From positions 4,665,243 through 4,709,671 of the forward strand of contig NZ_KB235948.1 in assembly GCF_000332335.1 (NCBI RefSeq): DNA of 44,429 nt. The letters are read 5' to 3'. This DNA comes from Kamptonema formosum PCC 10802. GTDB taxonomy: Bacteria; Cyanobacteriota; Cyanobacteriia; Cyanobacteriales; Oscillatoriaceae. A program made the translations under genes and the position numbers. The notes beneath the pieces are model-generated. The model ran no database searches. It was not told where the DNA came from and was given only the letters and a program-made list of their open reading frames with translations. This document shows positions 1 through 7,815 of the stretch, piece after piece. Each line of letters begins with the position of its first letter. Position 1 is the first letter of the stretch.

Positions 1-865
1 CTCTGCGGCGGGTGCCGGTGGGGCCAAAAAAACGGCTGAAGCCGGTGCGGGGCCTGATTTGGATGGGGTTTGACCGGCAGTAATTTGGCGGGAGGGTTAG
101 GTTGAAACTAATTAAGCAGAAAAGGTGTAATTTTGGGAGGGTTTGCGCTGATAGACCTGAAGTGGGTAGTGGGATTGAGGGCACAGAGAAGTATGATAAT
201 TATATTAATCTTTATGTAGACTCATCGAATAGGTTTGGGGGTGGACACCGGCACACTGCGGGGATTCCCTGTGCGGCGGGTGCCTGCCGGGCCAAAAAAA
301 CGGCTGAAGCCGGTGCGGGGCCTGATTTGGATGGGGTTTGACCGGCAGTAATTTGGCGGGAGGGTTAGGTTGAAACTAATTAAGCAGAAAAAGTGTAATT
401 TTGGGAGGGTTTGCGGTGATAGACCTGAAGTGGGTAGGGGAATTGATGGCACAGAGAAGTATGAGAATTATATTAATCCTTATGTAGACTCATCGAATAG
501 GTTTGGGGGTGGACACCGGCACTGTGCGGGGATTTCCTGTGCGGCGGGTGCCTGCCGGGCCAAAAAAACGGCTGAAGCCGGTGCGGGGCCTGATTTGGAT
601 GGGGTTTGACCGGCAGTAATTTGGCGGGAGGGTTAGGTTGAAACTAATTAAGCAGAAAAGGTGTAATTTTGGGAGGGTTTGCGCTGATAGACCTGAAGTG
701 GGTAGTGGGATTGAGGGCACAGAGAAGTATGATAATTATATTAATCTTTATGTAGACTCATCGAATAGGTTTGGGGGTGGACACCGGCACTGTGCGGGGA
801 TTTCCTGTGCGGCGGGTGCCGGTGAGGCCAAAAAAACGGCTGAAGCCGGTGCGGGCCAAATTTAG
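1..865. repeat. 268-bp direct tandem repeat, three copies plus a partial copy
   Basis: The same block recurs with a period of exactly 268 bases: GGTTGAAACTAATTAAGCAG appears near 99, 367 and 635, and the window opens inside a preceding copy. Copies differ by a few substitutions; the last is cut short near 862, where a heptanucleotide array starts. Each unit has a GC-rich half with GGCTGAAGCCGGTGCGGGGC and an AT-rich half with TTATATTAATCTTTATGTAG. The short reading frames in the units are mutually shadowing and look non-coding. A diverged single copy of the AT-rich half occurs near 7533-7580, on the far side of the retroelement. Function unknown; the array may continue left of the window. Confidence 0.93.
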
Positions 866-1015
866 GGATTAGGGATTGGGGATTGGGGATTGGGGATTGG
901 GGATTGGGGATTGGGCAAAAGCTGTGAGTCTTACCCATGCGCCATGCGCCATGCGCCATGCGCTATGCGCTATGCGCCATGCCCTATGCCCTATGCGCCA
1001 TGCGCCATGCCCTAT
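864..1015. repeat. Heptanucleotide tandem repeats (GGGGATT and ATGCGCC arrays)
   Basis: Positions 864-916 hold about seven copies of GGGGATT, whose complement CCCCAAT matches the class of short tandemly repeated heptamers known from filamentous cyanobacteria. Positions 933-1015 hold about a dozen heptamers of the type ATGCGCC, ATGCGCT or ATGCCCT. An open frame runs from the second array into the kinase gene, but those residues are low-complexity repeat translation and not a real N-terminus. Confidence 0.9.
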
Positions 1016-1104
1016 TGTTAAGGTGTGGGGCAAAAATTGACAGTCAACTTTTTCCTCAAAAGCTCTATCCTGGATATAAATTTATCATAACCGGCATCAA
1101 AGCC

Positions 1105-3015
1105 ATGTTGGGACAAACCCTTGCGGGGCGCTATAAAATCGTCAAATATCTGGGAGGCGGGGCATTTGGCCAAACTTTCCTCGCCTCAGACACCCAGCTA
1201 CCCGACAATCCTGAGTGCGTCGTCAAACAGCTTAAACCCCAGTATAACGATCCGTCTATCCTGCAAATTGCCAGCCGGTTATTCAAAACCGAAGCTCAAA
1301 CCCTCCAGAAATTGGGCGAGCACGACCAAATTCCCAGACTTTTGGCTCACTTTGAGGAAAATCAAGAATTCTATCTGGTGCAGCAATTCATCGACGGCGA
1401 CAGTCTGTGCGCGGAAATAAAACCGGGATGCAAGTGGACAGAAAAACAGACAGTTGCCTTTTTGCTGGATGTGCTGACAGCCCTCTCTTACGCCCATCAG
1501 CAAGGCGTGATCCACCGCGATATCAAACCGGCAAACTTAATCCGACGCCGCAAAGATAAGAAAATTGTCCTCATAGACTTTGGGGCGGTTAAGCAAGTGA
1601 GTACCGGGGTGGTTAATGCGCAGCAGAGTCAGACGAGTCTGACAGTTGGGATTGGCACCCCCGGATATATGCCAAGTGAGCAAACTCAGGGCAAACCCCA
1701 GTTTAGCAGCGATGTTTATGCCCTGGGAATCACGGCAATTCAAGCACTCACCGGCATCTCCCCAGAACGATTGCCCGAAGATCCCGTAACGGGGGAAGTT
1801 ATCTGGCGCAACTGGGCGAAAGTTAGTCCGAAGTTGGCAAACATTCTAGATAAAATGGTGCGCTATGATTACCGCCAGCGCTACTCGCCAGCATCTCAGG
1901 CGCTGCAAGCGGTTTCCTCTCTGACAAAACCGAATTCCCCCCTGACGCGCCGGCAAGTTGTCAAGCTGGCGGGATTTGCCGGTGGGGGATTTGTAGCGTC
2001 GGTTTTCGCCCGTCAGCTTTTCACCTCTCCCCCCTCTTCCCCAATAGTTGAGAATTCACCCTCACCCCCAAATCCTCTCCCACAAGCGGAACAAAGAGTT
2101 GATACTTCTCCCACACCTGAGACTCCGCCTCCCCCACCTAGAAGTAGGGGGAGTGAGGGCAAAACTTTGCAAACTTTTGCCTTCGACGCAATCACGGTAG
2201 ACGCGCGGGGGCGAGAAATCAACCGCACGCGCCGACAAGCTGAATATTTTACCCATGACTTAGGAGACGGAGTGATTTTAGAAATGGTGTCGATTCCGGG
2301 GGGAACTTTTATGATGGGTTCCCCGCAAACGGAGTCAGGGCGATATAGTGACGAAGGTCCGCAACGCCTAGTGACGGTGCAGCCTTTTTTTATGGGAAAG
2401 TACGCCATAACTCAGGCGCAGTGGAAAGTTGTCGCCGCTTTGCCTAAGGTAAATCGGGACTTAAATCCAGATCCGTCTCGATTCAAAGGCGCAAACAGGC
2501 CGGTGGAGAATGTATCGTGGGACGATGCGGTGGAATTTTGCGCCCGACTGTCCCAAAAAACCGGGCGCGACTACCGCTTACCCAGTGAAGCTGAGTGGGA
2601 ATATGCCTGTCGCGCCGGCACCACAACGCCTTTCCACTTCGGCGAGACAATTACGACTGATTTGGCTAACTACGACGGCAACTCTACCTACGCCTCCGCC
2701 CCGAAAGGTGTTTATCGCCAGCAGACAACAGATGTCGGGAGTTTTCCGCCGAACGCCTTTGGACTGTACGACATGCACGGCAATGTCTGGGAGTGGTGCG
2801 CCGATCTTTACCACGGGAATTATGCCGGTGCGCCGGTGGATGGGAGTGTCTGGAGTTCTGGCGGAAACGAAGATCGTCAATCCCGGATGCTACGTGGGGG
2901 TTCTTGGCGCAGCTATCCCGGGGTTTGCCGTGCGGCTTACCGCCACGGGTGCGGGCCGGAGTTCAGGGTTGGCGATCTCGGGTTCCGCGCGGTCGTTTCT
3001 GCTGTCAGGACTTAA
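1105..3015 (+). CDS. DGR target 1: Ser/Thr protein kinase fused to a formylglycine-generating-enzyme-like (C-type lectin) domain with variable C-terminus
   Basis: A 636-residue protein. The ATG at 1105 gives a normal kinase N-terminus ([13 protein letters not shown]); the upstream in-frame ATG at 937 lies in a tandem repeat. Kinase domain, residues about 10-270: Gly-rich loop GGGAFG, Lys41 in [11 protein letters not shown] at 137-144 with catalytic Asp139, DFG at 158-160, so it should be active. Residues 282-305 are hydrophobic and preceded by RR, probably a membrane anchor (a Tat-like signal is less likely). A Pro/Ser-rich linker follows, then from about residue 355 a sulfatase-modifying-factor-type domain ([36 protein letters not shown]). 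The last 40 residues (595-634) are encoded by VR1. In DGRs this fold displays diversified binding residues. A diversified receptor controlling a kinase is my inference. Confidence 0.93.
   Translation: MLGQTLAGRYKIVKYLGGGAFGQTFLASDTQLPDNPECVVKQLKPQYNDPSILQIASRLFKTEAQTLQKLGEHDQIPRLLAHFEENQEFYLVQQFIDGDSLCAEIKPGCKWTEKQTVAFLLDVLTALSYAHQQGVIHRDIKPANLIRRRKDKKIVLIDFGAVKQVSTGVVNAQQSQTSLTVGIGTPGYMPSEQTQGKPQFSSDVYALGITAIQALTGISPERLPEDPVTGEVIWRNWAKVSPKLANILDKMVRYDYRQRYSPASQALQAVSSLTKPNSPLTRRQVVKLAGFAGGGFVASVFARQLFTSPPSSPIVENSPSPPNPLPQAEQRVDTSPTPETPPPPPRSRGSEGKTLQTFAFDAITVDARGREINRTRRQAEYFTHDLGDGVILEMVSIPGGTFMMGSPQTESGRYSDEGPQRLVTVQPFFMGKYAITQAQWKVVAALPKVNRDLNPDPSRFKGANRPVENVSWDDAVEFCARLSQKTGRDYRLPSEAEWEYACRAGTTTPFHFGETITTDLANYDGNSTYASAPKGVYRQQTTDVGSFPPNAFGLYDMHGNVWEWCADLYHGNYAGAPVDGSVWSSGGNEDRQSRMLRGGSWRSYPGVCRAAYRHGCGPEFRVGDLGFRAVVSAVRT
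2878..3008 (+). repeat. DGR variable repeat 1 (VR1)
   Basis: VR1 matches the template repeat at 4671-4801 with a constant offset of 1793. From 2883 to 3008 (126 bases) there are 19 mismatches, each at a position where the template has A (10 become G, 6 become T, 3 become C by my reading) and none at other bases. Two more A mismatches lie at 2881-2882. It encodes residues 595-634 of target 1; 14 residues differ from the template translation, mostly at AAC/AAT (Asn) codons. The constant 3' part (TCGGGTTCCGCGC to GTCAG) is the likely initiation-of-mutagenic-homing site. Identity ends at 3009, where G replaces the template C. Confidence 0.97.
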
Positions 3016-3077
3016 TAGCCCTTTACCCTCTTCCCCTTTTGCCCTCTGCCCTTCTTTCCTTTTCCCTCTTCCCTCTC

Positions 3078-3105
3078 TCGCGCGAAGCGCGTCGCGATTT
3101 TTTTT
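3078..3105 (+). terminator. Hairpin followed by eight T, after target 1
   Basis: TCGCG at 3078-3082 can pair with CGCGA at 3093-3097, or CGCGC with GCGCG around a GAA loop at 3079-3091. Eight consecutive T follow at 3098-3105. This resembles an intrinsic terminator between target 1 and avd. It also lies 70 bases past VR1, where some DGRs carry a hairpin that helps homing. The sequence is typical of GCGCGAAGCGC repeats in cyanobacteria, so either role is uncertain. Confidence 0.4.
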
Positions 3106-3136
3106 GAAAAATGACCTATTATCTTTTTAGCGAACA

Positions 3137-3484
3137 ATGAGCGAATTACCCATTATCCAAAAAACCTATGACTTGGTTAAATGGTATGTCCCCATTTTGA
3201 ACCGGCTTCCGCGCCAGTACAAATTTACTGTTGGGGACCGGATGATAATTGGACTTTACGAACTTTTAGAAGGTCTGATATCAGCCCGATACGCCAAAGA
3301 CAAATTAGCCCAGCTGGAAGCGCTCAACATAAAAATAGACATCCTGCGCCACCAAACGCGCTTGCTCTTAGATTTTCACGAAATGTCAACCGAAAGGTAC
3401 GAGTACGCGGGAAAATTGCTCAATGACATCGGCACCGATTTGGGCGGCTGGATTAAACAGCAGCGCAAAAAAGACTCCCCGTGA
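3137..3484 (+). CDS. DGR accessory variability determinant (Avd), four-helix bundle protein
   Basis: A 115-residue, Lys/Arg-rich, mostly helical protein. It has the family signature LPRQYKFTVGDRM near residues 24-36 and the usual length of Avd proteins. In characterised DGRs Avd forms a pentameric barrel that binds the reverse transcriptase and template RNA and is needed for mutagenic cDNA synthesis. It lies between the target gene and the reverse transcriptase, a common order. No strong Shine-Dalgarno sequence precedes the ATG at 3137. The stop codon lies in a 13-bp repeat that separates it from the reverse transcriptase gene. Function is assigned from family resemblance and context and is very likely right. 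Confidence 0.93.
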   Translation: MSELPIIQKTYDLVKWYVPILNRLPRQYKFTVGDRMIIGLYELLEGLISARYAKDKLAQLEALNIKIDILRHQTRLLLDFHEMSTERYEYAGKLLNDIGTDLGGWIKQQRKKDSP

Positions 3485-3513
3485 AACCTCCCCGTGAAAC
3501 CTCCCCGTGAAAC
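3475..3513 (+). repeat. Three tandem copies of a 13-bp unit between avd and the RT gene
   Basis: CTCCCCGTGAAAC is repeated exactly three times at 3475-3487, 3488-3500 and 3501-3513. The first copy contains the avd stop codon; the third contains an in-frame GTG (3507) that could be an alternative RT start. Copy-number change here would move the RT start relative to avd without affecting either core domain. Confidence 0.9.
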
Positions 3514-3545
3514 TGAAAACATCTCACCTGATTTCTCAGCCACCC

Positions 3546-4655
3546 ATGAAACGATACGGCAACCTGTTCCCCCAAATTGTAGATTTCGCCAACCTGCTAT
3601 CCGCCGCGCGAAAAGCTCAGCGCGGCAAACGCTTTCGCCCAAATGTCCTGGAGTTCAACTACAACCTGGAAGGAAACCTGCTGCAACTCCAGGAAGAATT
3701 GAAATCCAAAACCTACACTCCTGGCGCGTACAGGACTTTTGAGATTTCCCAACCCAAGCGGCGGCTAATTTCAGCAGCGCCTTACCGGGATAGAATTGTT
3801 CACCACGCTCTCTGCAATATTATTGCCCCACTTGTCGAGCGAAGTTTTATTAGTGATTCCTACGCAAACCGTGTTGGGTTTGGCACTCACCGCGCTTTGC
3901 GCCGGTTCACGAAATTCGCCCGCTCAAGTAAGTACATCCTCCAGTGCGACGTGCGAAAATATTTCCCCAGCATCGATCACAGCATACTCAAAAAACTGAT
4001 CCGCCGCCAGATTAAATGTCCCGATACGCTGTGGCTGCTTGATAAAATCATCGATAACAGCAACCCGCAAGAACCTGTGATAGAATATTTCCCAGGAGAC
4101 GATTTGCTCGCACCCCTAAACCGGCGGCGCGGTTTGCCAATTGGCAACCTGACAAGCCAATTTTTGGCCAATCTTTACCTGAACAGTCTCGACCATTTTG
4201 TGAAAGAACAGCTGAAAGCAGAAAAATACATCCGCTTTGCCGATGACTTCGCTCTCTTCTCCGACAGCTGGGAATTTTTAGCCGGTGCGCGAATCGAGAT
4301 AGAGTCACACCTCGCCACCCTGCGTCTGAAAATTCACCCCATCAAAAGCCAGCTGTTTGAAACGCGATACGGCGCAAGCTTTGTGGGATTTCGCATCCTC
4401 CCGGATCGCATACGAGTGCGCCAAGAAAATCTGCGCCGCGCCTTCCGCCGGTTGCGCCAGTTGCGGGAAGATTGGATTGCCGGTAGAATTGGACTCTCCG
4501 CAATATACCGTTCAGTTCAAAGCTGGGTGGCTCATTTGAAACACGGCGACACCTGGAGATTGTGCCAGAAACCCGTATTCTTAAAGAAACCGGGGTTCTC
4601 CGTAACTAGGAGATTGCGCCAAAAAATCTTGACAACTTTCGCCTTGATGCTATAA
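3546..4655 (+). CDS. DGR reverse transcriptase
   Basis: A 369-residue RNA-directed DNA polymerase when started at ATG 3546 ([14 protein letters not shown]), the family-like start; GTG 3507 in a tandem repeat would add 13 residues. Visible motifs: [31 protein letters not shown] (first catalytic Asp), LPIGNLTSQ at about 199-205, and [11 protein letters not shown] with the catalytic FADD near 230. IGxxxSQ in place of QGxxxSP is diagnostic of DGR enzymes, in which this motif is tied to adenine misincorporation. The template repeat starts 16 bases after the stop. The last ~30 residues (from 4566) are encoded by a dispersed hairpin repeat also found at five other sites here, so the tail is probably not conserved. 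Confidence 0.95.
   Translation: MKRYGNLFPQIVDFANLLSAARKAQRGKRFRPNVLEFNYNLEGNLLQLQEELKSKTYTPGAYRTFEISQPKRRLISAAPYRDRIVHHALCNIIAPLVERSFISDSYANRVGFGTHRALRRFTKFARSSKYILQCDVRKYFPSIDHSILKKLIRRQIKCPDTLWLLDKIIDNSNPQEPVIEYFPGDDLLAPLNRRRGLPIGNLTSQFLANLYLNSLDHFVKEQLKAEKYIRFADDFALFSDSWEFLAGARIEIESHLATLRLKIHPIKSQLFETRYGASFVGFRILPDRIRVRQENLRRAFRRLRQLREDWIAGRIGLSAIYRSVQSWVAHLKHGDTWRLCQKPVFLKKPGFSVTRRLRQKILTTFALML
4566..4600 (+). repeat. Dispersed GAAACCCGG-type hairpin inside the 3' end of the RT gene
   Basis: A 35-base imperfect palindrome: CAGAAACCCGTATTC, short TAAA centre, then GAAACCGGGGTTCTC. It belongs to the same family as the repeats at 25837-25870, 34613-34646, 37393-37426, 42019-42045 and 43402-43434. 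It is read in frame as [12 protein letters not shown] near the RT C-terminus. Confidence 0.85.
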
Positions 4656-4670
4656 TAGAATTGGAATCGG

Positions 4671-4801
4671 CAAAACCGGATGCAACGTGGGGGTTCTTGG
4701 AACAACAATCCCAGGAATTGCCGTGCGGCTAACCGCAACAGGAACGAGCCGGAGTTCAGGAATGACAATCTCGGGTTCCGCGCAGTCGTTTCTGCTGTCA
4801 G
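4671..4801 (+). other. DGR template repeat (TR)
   Basis: This is the invariant donor copy of VR1, in the same orientation. Over 4676-4801 it has 29 adenines; 19 are changed in VR1 and no other base is. Read in the VR frame it gives Asn-rich variable sites ([21 protein letters not shown] then LGFRAV), the usual AAY-rich template design that spreads over many amino acids when A is randomised and avoids stop codons. It has no coding role of its own: the open frame over it is the reading frame of the protein it templates. The RT stop is at 4655, so the TR transcript may be the 3' part of the avd-RT mRNA. Confidence 0.97.
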
Positions 4802-5344
4802 CACTCTTCAATGTGAGAGCCGGCGGATGGGAATTCGTCGGGAGAGCGGAAGAGTCCAGCCGGTTCCAGTGATGGGCAATCCCATCCGAACATCAAACTG
4901 GGTGGAGTGGCTTGGTAGGCTGTGCCGAAGTGTCGCTCCCCCAAACAGAGTGTTTATATGCCGACACCTATCCCATTATTCTTAATATAACACAACTCCA
5001 CAAAATTGTGCCGGTGAAATGTAAAAATTTTATGACAATTTTATGAATTTTTTCGCCGGCTCTTCCCCCAAGCACGCCGCCGCCGGCACCGATTGCAGAT
5101 ACCCCCCGCTGTAGGGAGGTGCGCCGGCACGCACTCCAGGGATTCTACCGGCTGCCGGTGCCTGCCGGCTAAGTCCAGCACCCGACTGTGCCGGAACCAA
5201 GCGTCAGCCTGCTGCGTATACCCGCGCCTGGCTAGAAACATGGGCGGTGAACCAGATTTAAACTCGCACATCTATAAAATAGAAGAAATAGAGAGAGGCG
5301 ATGGGTAAAATAGAGATAACTCTCCCACCGGCACCCTTTTCCCA
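4802..5344. other. Noncoding region after TR
   Basis: No convincing gene. The first ~180 bases, to the AT-rich tract near 4980, have few repeats and are a candidate for the structured spacer RNA that follows TR in studied DGRs and primes cDNA synthesis; this is only positional. From about 5040 to 5240 the DNA is rich in CCGGC/GCCGG and looks like degenerate intergenic sequence. No clear ribosome-binding site precedes target 2. Confidence 0.5.
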
Positions 5345-7144
5345 ATGATTTACTGCCTCAATCCTACTTGCGTCCTGCCCGAAAATCCAGATGGCACAAA
5401 CTTCTGCATGAGTTGCGGGACAAAACTGTCCCCGCTGCTCAGAGGGAGATATAGCATAATTCGCGCTATCGGTCAAGAGGGGTTTAGCAAAACCTACTTG
5501 GCAGTGGACAGAGACTGGCGCAACGCCTGGTGTGCCGTCAAACAGTTCTCCCCCTCACCGGCACTTCAAAACAGCCCGCCGGTGCTGGAAAAAGCGCGGG
5601 AGTTCTTTAACCTTGAAGCGGAAAAACTGCTTCACTTAGAAGAACACCCGCAGATTCCCACCCTGTTCGCTTACTTCGAGGAAAATAATAGGCTGTACCT
5701 GGTGCAGCAGTTCATCAAAGGACACACCTTGCTCGAAGAGCTGCAGCAAGAGGGAACCTTCAGCGAGCCGAAGATTCGGAAAGTTCTGGGAGATTTACTG
5801 CCGGTGCTGCAATTCGTGCACGACAGAAAAGTCACTCACAGAAATATCAAACCAGAGAGCATCATCCGCCGGCAAAGCGATGGCAAATTAGTGCTGGCAG
5901 ACTTCGGGGTGGCCAAACAGTGGGCCGGCACGCTGTTGAGCCGGCAGAGGGCAGTACCCCGACGGATACGCGCCGTGGGGCAAATGCGCGGTGTCGCTCA
6001 CCCCGCCAGCGACTTGTACAGTTTGGCTGTAACTTGCATCCGCCTGATGACTGGCTGCTTTCCAAAAGCCGACGGTGCTGACGAACTGTTTGATGCGATG
6101 GAAAGCTGCTGGCGGTGGCGAGAAAAACTGCCTGCCGGCACATCTGTCAGCCCGGAATTGGAACAAGTTTTGGATAAATTGCTCTCAGATTATTTCAAAG
6201 ATCGATATCAGTCTGCGGCGGAAGTGATGGCGGCGCTTGCGCCCTCAACCCCCACCCCCATCGCCCAAAGAGGGAGTGGGAGCGCGAAAGGATTGCTTCT
6301 CAGTTCCTTTGCATTCGAGATGGTGACAGTTGATGCGCGGGGGCGAGAAATTAACCGCAGTCGCCGGGGAGCTGAATACTTTCCCGAAAACTTAGGAGGC
6401 GGAATAATTTTAGAAATGGTTTCCATTCCAGGGGGAACCTTTACGATGGGTTCGCCGAAGACTGAAGAAGGGCGATTTGACAGTGAAAGTCCGCAGCACT
6501 CGGTAACAGTGGAGCCCTTTTTTATGGGGAAGTATGCGATCACTCAGGCGCAGTGGAAAGCTGTCGCTCTGTTGCCCAAAGTCAGCGGCGACTTAAATCC
6601 CGATCCTTCTTATATCAAAGGCGCAAACAGGCCGGTGGAATATGTATCCTGGAATGATGCAGTGGAATTCTGCGCCAGACTGTCGGAACAAACCGGGCGC
6701 AACTACCGGCTTCCCAGCGAGGCGGAGTGGGAATATGCCTGTCGCGCGGGAACCACAACCCCTTTTCACTTCGGCGAGACGATAACCTCAGATTTGGCTA
6801 ACTACGACGGGAACTATACCTACGCTTCAGGGCGAAAAGGCAAATACCGCAAGCGAACAACCGATGTGGGGAGTTTTCCGCCGAACGCTTTTGGGCTGTA
6901 CGACACGCACGGAAATGTTTGGGAGTGGTGCGCCGATCCCTGGCACGATGATTACACGGGTGCGCCGTCGGATGGGAGTGTCTGGGAAGCCGGTGGGAAC
7001 AAAAATCGCCGGCTGTTGCGGGGTGGTTCTTGGTATTACTTCCCCAGACGGTGCCGTGCGGCTTTTCGCTGCTGGTTCGTGCCCGACTTCAGGTATGGCA
7101 TCTTTGGTTTTCGCGTTGCCCTTTCCTTGCCGAGGAATCAATAG
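5345..7144 (+). CDS. DGR target 2: zinc ribbon, degenerate Ser/Thr kinase, and formylglycine-generating-enzyme-like domain with variable C-terminus
   Basis: A 599-residue protein. The N-terminus has a four-Cys zinc ribbon (Cys4, Cys9, Cys21, Cys24). The kinase-like domain (about 33-300) keeps the Lys in CAVKQF and a DFG at 186-188, but the catalytic loop reads HRNIKPES (165-172): the catalytic Asp is Asn167 and the metal-binding Asn is Ser172. The glycine loop is also weak (GQEGFSKT). It is therefore probably a pseudokinase. A short linker leads to the lectin-like domain ([36 protein letters not shown]), very similar to target 1, ending in VR2. Unlike target 1 there is no hydrophobic segment after the kinase, so it is probably cytoplasmic. 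Interaction with target 1 is possible but not shown by sequence. Confidence 0.9.
   Translation: MIYCLNPTCVLPENPDGTNFCMSCGTKLSPLLRGRYSIIRAIGQEGFSKTYLAVDRDWRNAWCAVKQFSPSPALQNSPPVLEKAREFFNLEAEKLLHLEEHPQIPTLFAYFEENNRLYLVQQFIKGHTLLEELQQEGTFSEPKIRKVLGDLLPVLQFVHDRKVTHRNIKPESIIRRQSDGKLVLADFGVAKQWAGTLLSRQRAVPRRIRAVGQMRGVAHPASDLYSLAVTCIRLMTGCFPKADGADELFDAMESCWRWREKLPAGTSVSPELEQVLDKLLSDYFKDRYQSAAEVMAALAPSTPTPIAQRGSGSAKGLLLSSFAFEMVTVDARGREINRSRRGAEYFPENLGGGIILEMVSIPGGTFTMGSPKTEEGRFDSESPQHSVTVEPFFMGKYAITQAQWKAVALLPKVSGDLNPDPSYIKGANRPVEYVSWNDAVEFCARLSEQTGRNYRLPSEAEWEYACRAGTTTPFHFGETITSDLANYDGNYTYASGRKGKYRKRTTDVGSFPPNAFGLYDTHGNVWEWCADPWHDDYTGAPSDGSVWEAGGNKNRRLLRGGSWYYFPRRCRAAFRCWFVPDFRYGIFGFRVALSLPRNQ
7011..7124 (+). 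repeat. DGR variable repeat 2 (VR2), diverged
   Basis: Over 38 codons aligned without gaps to TR (from its ATG codon at 4680), about 21 of 28 template adenines are changed but also about 19 of 86 other bases; many of the latter are third-position silent changes (GGG to GGT, TTC to TTT). Variable sites fall in the same Asn codons as VR1 (SWYYFPRRC versus SWNNNPRNC). This fits an old mutagenic homing event followed by drift, or homing from a different, related template. Confidence 0.8.
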
Positions 7145-7187
7145 CGTGTTTCGCTATTGCGGTTTTGTCTTTTACCGGCAAAAGTTC

Positions 7188-7249
7188 GTAGGGGCGGGTT
7201 TACTAATATCTGAACTTCGCAGAGACATTTTGGGTGAACCCGCCCCTAC
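7188..7249. repeat. 62-bp inverted repeat ending in GTAGGGGCGGGTT
   Basis: GTAGGGGCGGGTTTA at 7188-7202 is matched by TGAACCCGCCCCTAC at 7235-7249 (14 of 15 pairs). Similar GGGGCGGG pieces occur near 18121, 19081, 19200, 19390 and 43975, so it is a dispersed palindromic element. It could also act as a transcription stop after target 2. Confidence 0.75.
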
Positions 7250-7532
7250 TTTAGCCCCACAAGTTTGTAGTTGGGCTAATGCCCCACAGGTTTGCACTCC
7301 GGGAGGCTTCTGGGCACCCACCGACTGATTCAACCGCACAAGTGCCCCGATAGCCGCAGGCGCACTCCCGCAGAGGCCGCTTGATGCCTGTCGTTTGCCG
7401 GTGGCAGGCATCCGGGGTGAGCCAGCTCCAGCCCCCTGTCTCTCATATAACCAACAAATTAAGTGGAAAACCTATAATTTTTACTCGCTGTCTAACTTTA
7501 CAGCCCAGTGCTGATAAATTAAGCAACTTATT

Positions 7533-7580
7533 GCGAAGTGTAACAATTATATTAATCTTTATGTAGACTCATTGAATAAG
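7533..7580 (+). repeat. Diverged copy of the left-flank 268-bp repeat (AT-rich half)
   Basis: GCGAAGTGTAACAATTATATTAATC and the following TTTATGTAGACTCATTGAATAAG match the AT-rich part of the upstream tandem unit (for example about 194-235) with a few substitutions. Weaker similarity extends left to about 7456. It places the retroelement locus between two copies of one noncoding sequence. Confidence 0.75.
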
Positions 7581-7636
7581 TCCTGTCCTTTTTCTGGCCG
7601 GCACACCCCCTTTTCATATCAGTGCGCCGGCGCACC

Positions 7637-7714
7637 GTTTGTAAGTTCAGCGTAGCCCCAAGGTTTGTAAGTTCAGCGTAGCCCCAAGGTTTGTAAGTTC
7701 AGCGTAGCCCCAAG
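7637..7714 (+). repeat. Three tandem copies of a 26-bp repeat
   Basis: The 26-base unit, containing GTAAGTTCAGCGTAGCCCC, occurs at 7637, 7663 and 7689 and is followed by a variant (GTTTGTAGTTGGGCTT). Single variants occur near 36213 and an array of the GTAGTTGGGCT type fills the right end of the window. No coding role. Confidence 0.9.
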
Positions 7715-7815
7715 GTTTGTAGTTGGGCTTGTGTAATTTTTAGTTAAAAGTCACACACTTCAGAGAAATAGAGCTATATCAGTAAAGAAGCAAGACTTTT
7801 CAGATACAAGAACGA

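Noticed and set aside
937-1104. Upstream in-frame ATG extending the first kinase by 56 residues
   Set aside because: The added residues are translation of the ATGCGCC heptanucleotide array; ATG 1105 begins directly at the kinase domain.
4680-4985. 101-codon open frame over the template repeat
   Set aside because: Its first 40 codons are the template copy of the VR reading frame; the rest has no protein-like character. It is a template, not a gene.
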